49,754 nt of DNA from CAYWGR01 sp964458015 (GTDB taxonomy: Bacteria; Planctomycetota; Planctomycetia; Pirellulales; Thermoguttaceae): contig CAYWGR010000016.1 of the NCBI GenBank assembly GCA_964458015.1, positions 1 through 49,754 on the forward strand, written 5' to 3'. Under the pieces are notes generated by a model. It was not told where the DNA came from. It saw only the letters and a list, made by a program, of their open reading frames with translations, and did no database searches. Position numbers and translations under genes: made by a program. Below are positions 24,442 to 33,500 of the stretch, in pieces. Every line of letters begins with the position of its first letter. The first letter of the stretch is position 1.

Positions 24442-25776
24442 ATGGGCCTGGAATCCGTGTTGAGCCTGCCGGCGGATCTGGCGTTGCAAGGGGTGGAGCG
24501 TCGTCGGGTGCGGCTGCCCGTGCTTAGGGCGGAAAGCGGCGACCACGCAACGATCTATTATTTTTTGCAGGCGATTTTTCAAGGGCCCTCGCGTGAAGAG
24601 TTTCACGCTTCGCTGGAAGATCCCTTTTACGAGCCATTCGATCGTTTGCTCTTGCGTCGCGAGCGGAAGATTGCCGCTCATGTGCATATCACGCATCGGA
24701 CGATGCAATTCGGGTGCGAGATGATTCCGGCGGCGGGTTTGGGGTGGCTGGGCGTCGCCTCGGAGCATCGGCATCAGGGGCTTGGCCGCTATTTGCTACG
24801 TGCGGCCGAAAAGCAGATGGAGGAAAGCGGTGCATTGGCGGGTATGCTGCGCACCTCGATTCCGGGGTTCTTCGAGGCAGCAGGCTGGGCGCCGTGCGGT
24901 CGGCCGAGTTTTCGTCGAGCAAATGTTCGCACTCTTTTAGCGCGGCTTTTGGATCACAAGCTGATACCTCGGCCGCGTCGGCGTTTGCATATTCGGCCGT
25001 GGCGTCAATGGGAACTGTCGGCGTTGGAACGGCTTTATCGGCAGAACTTGGAGGGCTACGGTTCGCTGGAACGCACGATGGCCTATTGGCAATGGTTGTT
25101 GAGCCGCCATGCCTGCGACGAGGTTTATGTGGCCTTGGAAGGGCCGGAGCAATTGGAGTTGGGCGAGATCAGCACGCGAATCGTCGGCTATGCGGCGACG
25201 CGAGGCGATCAGATTTTAGAGCTGATGACGGCTCCGGATTGCCCTCGGGCAGGGCCGGAACTGTTAGCCCGATGTTGCGGCGATGCCATCGAACACGATC
25301 GGCATTGCATTGTGCTTCATGCACGGCCTGGACATCCGCTGTTCGGCATTTTCGACGAGGCAAGCGGTTGTCCGGCGTCGCCATCGCCGGAACACGGCGA
25401 AATTTCGATGATGCGGGTGTTCAATCCGCTGAAGCTATTGCAGCGATTGTGCGGCGAGCTGCACCGGCGTGTCGTCGAGGCTCAACTGCCGCGGCCGTTG
25501 GGATTGGGGCTGCTGGTGGATGGCGAAAAGTATCAGCTTGAGATCGGCCGGGATGCGGTAAAAGCATCTTCGCAGCGGATCGGCCGAAGCTATTTGCGAT
25601 TGGGTGAGGCCGTTTTTACGCGGCTTGTTTTGGGTCAACTGGATTGGGATGCGGCCGTTGCCGAGGGCCGGCTGGAATGCTCGACCGTGTTGGCCCAGGA
25701 GGCCGGCCGCGTGTTGTTTCCCGCGATTCCGCTTTGGCATCCGCCGTGGGATGCGCTGCCGCACGGCGTAGGCTGA
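24442..25776 (+). CDS. Eis-like GNAT N-acetyltransferase
   Basis: This 444-aa protein has the length and layout of Eis-type acetyltransferases: an N-terminal GNAT domain, a second GNAT-like domain, and a C-terminal region that may be SCP2-like (LGLGLLVDGEKYQLEIGRD ... RIGRSYLRLGEAVFTRLVLG). The acetyl-CoA motif is AAGLGWLGVASEHRHQGLGR (V-x-x-x-x-R-x-x-G-x-G). Eis proteins acetylate amines of aminoglycosides or proteins; the natural substrate here is unknown. AAAGGA lies upstream of the ATG. It follows the GT2-BshC-like gene on the same strand after a 241-bp repeat-bearing gap, so a shared function is possible but not shown. Confidence 0.8.
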   Translation: MGLESVLSLPADLALQGVERRRVRLPVLRAESGDHATIYYFLQAIFQGPSREEFHASLEDPFYEPFDRLLLRRERKIAAHVHITHRTMQFGCEMIPAAGLGWLGVASEHRHQGLGRYLLRAAEKQMEESGALAGMLRTSIPGFFEAAGWAPCGRPSFRRANVRTLLARLLDHKLIPRPRRRLHIRPWRQWELSALERLYRQNLEGYGSLERTMAYWQWLLSRHACDEVYVALEGPEQLELGEISTRIVGYAATRGDQILELMTAPDCPRAGPELLARCCGDAIEHDRHCIVLHARPGHPLFGIFDEASGCPASPSPEHGEISMMRVFNPLKLLQRLCGELHRRVVEAQLPRPLGLGLLVDGEKYQLEIGRDAVKASSQRIGRSYLRLGEAVFTRLVLGQLDWDAAVAEGRLECSTVLAQEAGRVLFPAIPLWHPPWDALPHGVG

Positions 25777-25840
25777 GCGAGAGAATGCGAGAACGAAACG
25801 GGCTCCTTTCATAAAGCTTTTTTGATAAACCGAACTACTA

Positions 25841-28060
25841 TCATGGAGTGATGGTAATTTTCAGCGGGTTAGTAGCTGCACCGTCGCCGCGAACTACGAT
25901 CATTTCGGCTTCGGTGGGACCGTCTAGGGCCATACTCGGGATCAGGCAGCGTACGCCTAGATCGTACCAGCCTAAAATCTCGGCTTCCACTTCTTGCCCC
26001 TTGATGTTGAGCAATATCTGCCCCGGTTCGGGACCGAGCCCTTCGCCGGCCAAAACGACGGCTTGGCCTGGTCTTGCCACGTCGGGGTCGAGCTCGAAGG
26101 CCGCGGGATCAACCGGCAGAATGTCGGCTGGCGCAAGCTTCGCGCCGTTATTGGTGCGGTTGACTTCCGTTATGGCCTGGTTGGCATCGACCAGCACGTG
26201 CAAGGTGCTGAAGGGCGCGGGCTTGCCTTGGGCGTCTCGACCGATGGTCATCGCCTCGATCGGGAGTCGAATATCGACGCTCTGCACATCGCCGGCTTCG
26301 ATGGCCGCAACGCGGACGCCCGCTTGCGGCAGATTGGCTGCCAATCGGTCGCCTGTCGCGGCGAACAACATGACGTTGAAGGGCTCTACAACGGGCCGCG
26401 CGCTGTTGTTGCGGAACCACACGCGATAGCGTGGCCCCAGTTTTTCGTCAGGATGGCCTGGATCGACAAAACGCACGGCCACGAGTTGCAGATCAAACAC
26501 CGCCTCGGGCACAACAATCGGCTTCAGATCCACCCAGGTGCCGCAAGCCACTTCGGGCAGTGGCACGAACACCGGCGTTTCCCAGTAGACCCATGTGGGA
26601 CACGGATCGTAAATCACCGGGCGGCACCAAATCGGCCGTGGATCCCAATAGGCCGGGCAATGCCAATGCCACGACCACTCTACCCAGGGATTCCATCGCG
26701 GATACCAGCAAACGCCGGCGAAGAACGAAGGACCCCAGTAGGAATACTGGAAACAGAACCGCGAATAATTAGGCGTTACGTATCCGTGATAGAAATGAGG
26801 ATGATGGATATAAGGGGGCATTGGCCCAGGGCCGTGATGGAAACGGTCGGGCCCAGGACCGTGATGCGGATTAGTGAGATGTTTTGCGTGTTTTTGCAAT
26901 TCAAGCCGGCGAGCCACGTCGCCCTGTTGATGCATCTTGTATTGGTCGGCCAATTGGATTCGCTTGGCTTTGTCGCCCTTCGCAAGCCTATCCAACTCGC
27001 CCGACTTCCATTGATCCGGGAACGGCTTCTTCTTAATGTCCTGCTTCTTGGGGTCGAATTTTTTGACATCGTGTTTTACGACATCGCCAGGGCCTTTTTT
27101 CGTGATTCCCGGCGGATTCGTCAACTGTTTCGGATCCGGGAGCGGAGGCTTCGTCTTGCCTGTCTTTAGAGTATCCGTCTTGAGTTTCAGGTCTTTGTCG
27201 CGTAAATCCAGTTGTTTGCCCGAATCGATGCTCAAACGTTTTCGGACGTCGGTCGATTTCGTCCGCGCATCGGTCGGCAGGGTTCGTAAATCGGTAGGAT
27301 TGATCCGCCGGTCGGTGTTCTTGGTCTGAATTTTCGTATTGGGCGTAGGCGGCGTAATTTTCTTGTCGATGACCGTGGGTCCGTCTAGCTTTCGGCCCTC
27401 GATCTTTGGATCCTTGCGATCAACGTTTTTTTTATCCGTCGTCTCGATTTTGTTGTCTAAACGCTTGCGAATCTCCGATGTTTTAACGCGATTGGTCGTA
27501 TCGGCTGCCGGAGGCGGAGAGCGCCGCTCAATCGGCACGGCATCGATTTTCTGGCGTGTCTGCACTTTGGGTACATCCGGCTGAATGTTTTTTCGCGTCG
27601 CAGGCGTCGTATCGCTGGTTTTGCCGATGGTGCGGTTGCCGCTTGTATTGTTGTTTTGCGTGCGGGTAGAACCGCTCGGGTTGTCCTTGCGACGATCATC
27701 AACGGCCAAGCGTCGATCGACGCCCGTATTGATTGACCCGTTTCGAATTTCCGAAGCCCCTGAAGATCGAAATCTTGGGGTTACGGAATGATTGTTGGTT
27801 GTCGAGCGAAAAGAAGTAGGCTGCCGTTCGATGCGGACCGGCGGGGCCGATTGGCGCACGACAGGCGGCGATTGGCGGACGGGATTCGCCCGAGAATTGT
27901 CGCGATTATCCCGCGTCACGGTTGTACCTGCACGATCATCGCGGGCAGTTTTTTTCGCATCCGCGGCTTGGGCGGCCCAAGTTACCCCCCATGTTGCGAG
28001 TCCGACGGCCAATGCAATCTCTATCAGCCATGTTTGGTGGAGTTTCAACGGAATGTTCAT
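25841..28060 (-). CDS. large secreted protein with His/Trp-rich core, CARDB and IPT/TIG domains
   Basis: This 739-aa protein has a signal peptide (IEIALAVGLATWGVTWAAQA). Residues about 35-330 are low-complexity, rich in Thr, Asp, Arg and Lys, with repeated TD-x-R units (NPTDLRTLPTDARTKSTDVR). About 395-500 is exceptionally rich in His, Trp, Pro and Tyr (WVEWSWHWHCPAYW). About 510-640 resembles CARDB (VFDLQLVAVRFVDPGH, NNSARPVVEPFNV). The last 90 residues resemble an IPT/TIG fold (PGQAVVLAGEGLGPEPGQI). The role is probably cell-surface or extracellular binding. GGAAGGG precedes the ATG. The upstream region holds a MITE insertion. Confidence 0.75.
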   Translation of the reverse strand: MNIPLKLHQTWLIEIALAVGLATWGVTWAAQAADAKKTARDDRAGTTVTRDNRDNSRANPVRQSPPVVRQSAPPVRIERQPTSFRSTTNNHSVTPRFRSSGASEIRNGSINTGVDRRLAVDDRRKDNPSGSTRTQNNNTSGNRTIGKTSDTTPATRKNIQPDVPKVQTRQKIDAVPIERRSPPPAADTTNRVKTSEIRKRLDNKIETTDKKNVDRKDPKIEGRKLDGPTVIDKKITPPTPNTKIQTKNTDRRINPTDLRTLPTDARTKSTDVRKRLSIDSGKQLDLRDKDLKLKTDTLKTGKTKPPLPDPKQLTNPPGITKKGPGDVVKHDVKKFDPKKQDIKKKPFPDQWKSGELDRLAKGDKAKRIQLADQYKMHQQGDVARRLELQKHAKHLTNPHHGPGPDRFHHGPGPMPPYIHHPHFYHGYVTPNYSRFCFQYSYWGPSFFAGVCWYPRWNPWVEWSWHWHCPAYWDPRPIWCRPVIYDPCPTWVYWETPVFVPLPEVACGTWVDLKPIVVPEAVFDLQLVAVRFVDPGHPDEKLGPRYRVWFRNNSARPVVEPFNVMLFAATGDRLAANLPQAGVRVAAIEAGDVQSVDIRLPIEAMTIGRDAQGKPAPFSTLHVLVDANQAITEVNRTNNGAKLAPADILPVDPAAFELDPDVARPGQAVVLAGEGLGPEPGQILLNIKGQEVEAEILGWYDLGVRCLIPSMALDGPTEAEMIVVRGDGAATNPLKITITP

Positions 28061-28577
28061 GATAATCCCTTCCTGACGTTGCGGGACTCAAAAGAGCAGC
28101 TTTCCGCGTTTCCTAAGGAGCGAACTCCATGCCAATCGAGATGCGCCTGGTGAATTCTACACGCGAAAGATCATTGCAAGTAGCCTGCAACAAGAGAGAT
28201 AGAGGTCATAAAGCATTGGGAAAGCAATCCGAGGGCAGGCAAAATTGGCTGTCGATGGCCGTGCCAAAACGTAGTCATAGTGATATTGGCGTAATCAAAA
28301 TGACTACATTTGGGACGCGGTGATAACTCTCCCAGGAGAACTGCAAAGTCGCCAAAAGCAGTTATTCTGAGCGTAGCGAAGAATCTATGCGAGTCTATCC
28401 AAGTCCTAATACGCCAACGAGATCCTTCGCTTCGCTCAGGATGACGGTTCCTCCGTGACCAATGACTTTGCAGTTCTCCTGTAACTCTCCTTCCCAGCGT
28501 TGAATAAAAGCGCTATACTGTTTTAGAGTAGATGCGCGGAGGCGCGCTGACAGGATCGACAAGCTGGTAATTGAAAT
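28061..28577. other. 517-bp region between divergent genes, with MITE
   Basis: This gap separates the CARDB/IPT gene (minus) from the next plus-strand gene. It holds an inverted repeat, CCAAAACGTAGTCAT (28264-28278) against ATGACTACATTTGG (28300-28313), and the complete MITE (28333-28481). The promoters of both genes should be here, but none was placed. Confidence 0.5.
28324..28490. mobile_element. MITE with 18-bp terminal inverted repeats and 9-bp target duplication
   Basis: The element spans 28333-28481 (149 bp). Its ends are perfect 18-bp inverted repeats, CAGGAGAACTGCAAAGTC and its complement. Inside, ATTCTGAGCGTAGCGAAGAA and TTCGCTTCGCTCAGGAT form a second, nearly perfect inverted pair. 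TAACTCTCC is duplicated on both sides (28324-28332 and 28482-28490), a perfect 9-bp target-site duplication. There is no transposase gene, so it must move in trans. Intact repeats and duplication argue for recent insertion. Confidence 0.92.
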
Positions 28578-29645
28578 ATGACCGAACCGAACTCACCAAA
28601 TCATTGGGATTTTTTGGCGTCAGAATTGGGAGCCACCTCCCCCACGGAGGAGCCTGCCGCACAGCAAGCAAGTCCGGTAGCCCCGCCGCCCGTCCAGAAA
28701 CCGGCGCATCACGAGCGTAAAGCAGCGCCGCAAACGGCGGATTGGGACTTGCTGGCCAGCGAGCTTGGAATAGCGCCGGCAGCTCCGGCAGCGCCACCGG
28801 CCGCAGCCGCGATTGCTCGACCAGCCCCGGCGCCTGCAACGCCGTCTACCCCGGTGCCGGTCGAGCCCGAGCTGGAATCGATTTTGCCTTGGACACCCAA
28901 GCCGGATCCATTGGCAGCATTGTTTGGCCCCTTGCCGGAGCGAGAGCCGCACGAAACGCCTCCGCCGGAGAAGCCCGAGGAATCGCCTAACTTTTTTGAC
29001 GAGCGGTTCGATTTCGAGGAGCCATATGATTTATTGGAATCCTCGGACTCGGAAAAATCTGACGAGGCAACGGGCGAAGAGTCGGAATCGACCGAGGAAA
29101 AACGTCCTCGTCGCCGTCGCCGTCGCCGTCGTCGCGGTCGCGGCGGAGAGCAACGTCGCGAGACGGCAACGACTTCCGACGAGCGTTCGGACGAGCCGAT
29201 CTCCGAGTTGGGCGTGGTTTCGGCCGAGGAAGAATCGGCAGACGTGGACGAACGGCAGCCCGTCGGCGAGGAATCGGATCGCGAAGAGGCGGGCGAGCGC
29301 CGTCCGCGTCGGCGTCGTTCACGTCGCGGCCGAAATCGTCGCGAGACGGAATCCGCTCCTCACGCAAGCGGCGAAAAAGCTCGATCCGACGAGGATTTGG
29401 ATCATGCCGAACCGCATGATCTCGGCGACGAATTCGATCTTGGCGAGGAAGGCAGTGCCGAAGGCGAGCAGCCGGCGCGGATGGGATTCCGCGGCATTCC
29501 CACTTGGGACGAGGCCGTGGGGCTTTTGATCGATAAGAATATCGAAGCACGATCGAAACGACCGGCCGGCGGCCCCCATCACAACAGTCACGGCAACCGC
29601 GGCCCGCGCGACAATCGCGGCGGCGGTCGCGGCGGCAAACGTTAA
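28578..29645 (+). CDS. disordered WD-x-LASELG / arginine-rich RNA-binding-like protein
   Basis: This 355-aa protein is mostly low-complexity. A motif WD-(F/L)-LASELG occurs twice (residues about 11-19 and 55-63) in a Pro/Ala-rich region. Next come acidic stretches and a run of eight arginines with RGRGG (RRRRRRRRGRGGEQRR), then RRPRRRRSRRGRNRR. The C terminus carries a conserved-looking segment (MGFRGIPTWDEAVGLLIDKN) and an RGG-type tail (RDNRGGGRGGKR). This composition fits an RNA- or ribosome-associated protein, as in RNase E-like scaffolds, but no enzymatic domain is present. The MITE lies 97 bases upstream. The ribosome site is weak. Confidence 0.65.
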   Translation: MTEPNSPNHWDFLASELGATSPTEEPAAQQASPVAPPPVQKPAHHERKAAPQTADWDLLASELGIAPAAPAAPPAAAAIARPAPAPATPSTPVPVEPELESILPWTPKPDPLAALFGPLPEREPHETPPPEKPEESPNFFDERFDFEEPYDLLESSDSEKSDEATGEESESTEEKRPRRRRRRRRRGRGGEQRRETATTSDERSDEPISELGVVSAEEESADVDERQPVGEESDREEAGERRPRRRRSRRGRNRRETESAPHASGEKARSDEDLDHAEPHDLGDEFDLGEEGSAEGEQPARMGFRGIPTWDEAVGLLIDKNIEARSKRPAGGPHHNSHGNRGPRDNRGGGRGGKR

Positions 29646-29663
29646 TCGATCCGGTTGAACTTC

Positions 29664-29891
29664 ATGCAACCGACCAAAGAATTAATCGACGCCTTGTACT
29701 TGGACAAGGTGCGGCAGGCCCGCGCCATGTCACCGGAAGACAAGTTCTTGGCAGGTGCTCGTCTGTTTGATCGTTCTTGCCGAATCATGGCCGACGGTAT
29801 TCGTAGCCAGTATCCTGATGCGGATGATTGCCGCATTCAAGAGATTCTCTGCGAAAGGCTGGCTAGAATTCGACAGCGGGAGAATCGCTGA
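29664..29891 (+). CDS. 75-aa partner protein of the nucleotidyltransferase pair
   Basis: This small soluble-looking protein (MQPTKELIDALYLDKVRQAR, DADDCRIQEILCERLARIRQ) is rich in helix and charged residues. Its stop codon overlaps the next gene in a TGATG junction, so both are translated together. The family is not recognised. Its size, order and coupling resemble an antitoxin or a helper of a minimal nucleotidyltransferase. An in-frame TTG nine bases upstream is an alternative start. No strong ribosome site is seen; the gene follows the arginine-rich gene by 18 bases and may share its transcript. Confidence 0.6.
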   Translation: MQPTKELIDALYLDKVRQARAMSPEDKFLAGARLFDRSCRIMADGIRSQYPDADDCRIQEILCERLARIRQRENR

Positions 29892-30451
29892 TGAATAGCG
29901 ATGAAGCTACAGTTGCTGTTGTCGACGCATTCGTGGCCCTACAGATTCCCTATATGGTAGTGGGATCATTTTCAAGCAACTTCTACGGTATCCCAAGATC
30001 CACGCACGATGCAGATTTTGTAGTTCAACTGAAACCAGGGACGATCTCGGTATTGGCGGAGCATTTAGGCTCGGCTTTTCGCTTAGACCCGCAGATGTCC
30101 TTTGAAACGGTGACGGCCACAAAGCGCTATGTCTTGCATCTGGTCGAAAATCCGTTCTCGATTGAGATTTTTTTGCTGAGTGATGATCCCCATGATATTG
30201 AGCGGTTTAAACGTCGTCGGTCTGAGAGTATTATGGGCCGCGATGTATTTGTTCCGACGGTCGAGGATGTAATTGTCACGAAATTGCGATGGTCATTTGC
30301 AGGGGGCAGACGGAAGGATATCGAGGATGTAGAGAACGTCGTTGACATGCAAAATGACCGGATCGACTGGAATTACGTCTACTCTTGGTGCGACCAGCAT
30401 GGGACGCGAGAGCTTTTGGATGGGATCCGCGCATCCTTGCCTCCGGAATAA
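29891..30451 (+). CDS. nucleotidyltransferase-fold protein, possible toxin-antitoxin component
   Basis: This 186-aa protein carries the polymerase-beta-type nucleotidyltransferase signature: YMVVGSFSSNFYGIPRSTHD with Gly25-Ser26 and DAD at 40-42, and a later strand ENPFSIEIFLLSD. The C terminus (KDIEDVENVVDMQNDRIDWN) resembles minimal nucleotidyltransferases of the MNT and DUF6036 types. Such proteins transfer AMP or another nucleotide to a protein or tRNA, often as part of toxin-antitoxin pairs. The ATG overlaps the stop of the 75-aa gene by one base. Substrate and role are open. Confidence 0.7.
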   Translation: MNSDEATVAVVDAFVALQIPYMVVGSFSSNFYGIPRSTHDADFVVQLKPGTISVLAEHLGSAFRLDPQMSFETVTATKRYVLHLVENPFSIEIFLLSDDPHDIERFKRRRSESIMGRDVFVPTVEDVIVTKLRWSFAGGRRKDIEDVENVVDMQNDRIDWNYVYSWCDQHGTRELLDGIRASLPPE

Positions 30452-30548
30452 CGCCCGGGGGAAGCGGCCTTTGGAATAACTTTCCAAAATATGGCGGGGA
30501 AGCAGCCTTTTCTGGATTGTGGGGCTACGCTACAATCTTTGCACCATT

Positions 30549-33500
30549 ATGGCCGATGCCGAACGGGCTGCCAGCGCGTCCGACCGGTTGATGCAACTGG
30601 CCGGATGCTTGAGATCGGAAGCCGGCTTCGCCGAAGTCGTTCAGAGTCTTGTGGAAGGCCATGCGGCGACGCTCGACGGAGTCTGGGGGTCGTCGTGCGC
30701 GCTCGTGGCGGCGGCATTGGCCGATCGCGTTCCCGCCTCGTTGGTCGTCGTCTGTCCGCAAGTCGATCAAGTCGATGAGCTGATTGAAGATTTAGCTCTC
30801 TTTACCCGGCTGAAGCCCGAGCGATTTCCCGCGTTGGAAACGTTTGACGGCGCCGAGTATGACGATGTATTCGGCCAGCGTCTGCATCTGCTGAAGATGC
30901 TGCAAGTCGATGTGCCGCCGAAGCTTGTGGCCACAAGCATTCAAAGTCTTTTGCAGCCCGTGCCCAGTCGAGAGACGTTGGAGCGCCAGACACGTTTGCT
31001 GCGCGTCGGGGAGACGGCCACGGTCGAGGAATTGGCGCGATGGCTGGCGGAAAGCCGTTTTTTCAACACGCCCGCCGTTACATTGCCCGGCGAGTTCTCG
31101 ATCCGGGGCGGCATCCTCGATATTTTCGCACCGGACTGGGACGACCCGGTTCGCATCGAGTTTTTTGGAGATGAAATCGAATCGATCCGGCGTTTCGAGA
31201 TTTCGAGCCAACGGAGTTTGGAGTCTCTCGCCTCGATCAATGTAACGATCATCAGCCGGGGCACAAACGACAATGCGCATCTGGCCGACTATCTGCCACC
31301 GCAAAGTTGGTTCCTGTTGCTCGAGCCGATGGAGTTGGAACATCAGGGGCGGCAGTATGTCGAGCGAATGGCGGATCAGGGGGCAGGGGTCAGGGGGCAG
31401 GGGTCAGAGAAAGCGGCCAGTGGCCAGTGGCCAGTGGCTAGTGAGTCAGACCCAAAATCCCGAAATCCCGAAATCACCAAATCCCAAATTTCTAATCCCT
31501 TCGCTTATCACACGGTTTCGGATGTGCTCAAGCAGGTGTTTCGTTTTCCTTCGGTGGCGGCGTCGGCCGTGGCGGTCGGCTCGCTGGAAACAACCTATCG
31601 GATGAAGATCGAGTCGGTCGAGCGTTTCAGCGGCGACATCAATCGTGTGCGCGACGAATTGGATGAGGCGGGCGCGGGCCAAGAGGTGTTCGTCGTATGT
31701 CAGACCGAGGCCGAAGTGCGACGCCTGGGCGATATTTTCGGCGCAACCCAGGCGGCCCAACAGGGGCGACTCTTCTTCCCGCTCGGCTCGCTGCAAAGCG
31801 GGTTCCGAATGGTTCCGGAACGCATCGTTCTATTGAGCAGCGGCGAATTGTTTCGCCGCACCGATTTACGGCGTCCCAGCCGGCGGCGATTGAGCCGCGT
31901 GATCGACAGTTTTTTGGAACTGCGCGAAGGCGATCTGGTGGTCCATGTCGGTCACGGCATTGCGCGTTATCGCGGCCTGAAACTGTTGGAAAAGAACGGG
32001 CAGATCGAAGAGCATTTAGAGCTGGAATTTGCCGGCCATACGAAGCTCTATGTGCCCTCGACCAAGATCGGGCTGGTGCAAAAATACATCGGCGGTGCGA
32101 AGAGCCGGCCCACGCTGGCGAAGCTTGGCGGCCGGTTGTGGGAAAAGCAAAAAGAGCGCGTCGAGGAGTCGGTCAACGATCTGGCCGCCGACATGCTCGA
32201 ATTGCAAGCAGCCCGCGCCTCGCGGCCCGGCATCACTTTTCCACTGGATACCGAATGGCAGAGGGAATTCGATGCTTCGTTTCCGTATCATGAAACGCCG
32301 GACCAATTGATTACGATCGACGCCATCAAGCACGACATGAGTCTATCGCGGCCGATGGACCGTTTGCTTTGCGGTGACGTGGGTTTCGGAAAAACCGAGA
32401 TGGCGATGCGAGCGGCGTTCAAAGCGATCGACGCGGGCTATCAAGTGGCGGTATTGGTGCCCACCACGCTGCTGTGCGAGCAACATTTGCGAACGTTTAC
32501 CCAGCGGATGGCGGAGTTTCCGTTCGAAATCGCCTCGTTATCGCGGTTTGCCACGCGAAAGCAACAAACCGAAACGATTCGGCGTTTGGCGGAAGGTTCG
32601 ATGGATATCGTGATCGGCACGCATCGGCTGGCGCAGCACGACGTGCAGTTCCACAACCTCGGCCTGGTGATTATCGACGAGGAACAGCGATTCGGCGTTG
32701 AGGTAAAAGAGCGTTTGAAGGCGTTGCGGCAAATTGTTGACATATTGACAATGACGGCGACGCCGATTCCGCGCACGTTACACATGGGCTTGATGGGCCT
32801 GCGTGATATCTCGAACTTAGAGACGCCGCCCGAGGATCGGTTAGCGGTGGAAACGCGCGTGGCGCGGTTCGAGCCCGAGTTGGTTCGCCATGCTGTGTTG
32901 CGGGAGTTGAACCGCGGCGGCCAGATTTTTTTCATTCACAATCGGGTCGAGGATATTCAGGTCGTGGCCAAGCGGTTGCGGCAGATCGTGCCCGAGGCCA
33001 AGATGGCGGTCGCCCACGGTCAGATGCATGAAGACGACCTGGAACAGGTGATGCTGAACTTCATCGACCGCCGTTACGACATGCTTCTGGCCACGACGAT
33101 CGTCGAGAGCGGTTTGGATATTCCCAATGCGAACACGATTTTCATCAACGAGGGCGACCGCTACGGATTGGCCGACTTGCACCAGCTTCGCGGGCGCGTG
33201 GGCCGCTATAAAAATCGAGCGTATTGCTATCTTCTGATCGACCCGAACAAAAATCTTACGCCCAATGCGGCGAAACGGTTGCGGGCGATCGAGGAATTCA
33301 GCGACATGGGAGCCGGGTTTGCCATCGCGATGCGCGATTTGGAGATCCGCGGCGCGGGCAATATCCTTGGCACGGAGCAAAGCGGCCATATCGCGGCCAT
33401 CGGTTATGAGTTGTACTGCGATTTGCTCGAACATGCCGTGCGAACGCTCAAACATTTGCCGCCGAAAACCTCGATCGAGGTCGATGTGGACTTGCCGGGC

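Noticed and set aside
25994..27169. 391-aa plus-strand frame antisense to the CARDB/IPT gene
   Set aside because: It has no domain and overlaps a gene with a signal peptide, ribosome site and recognisable domains.
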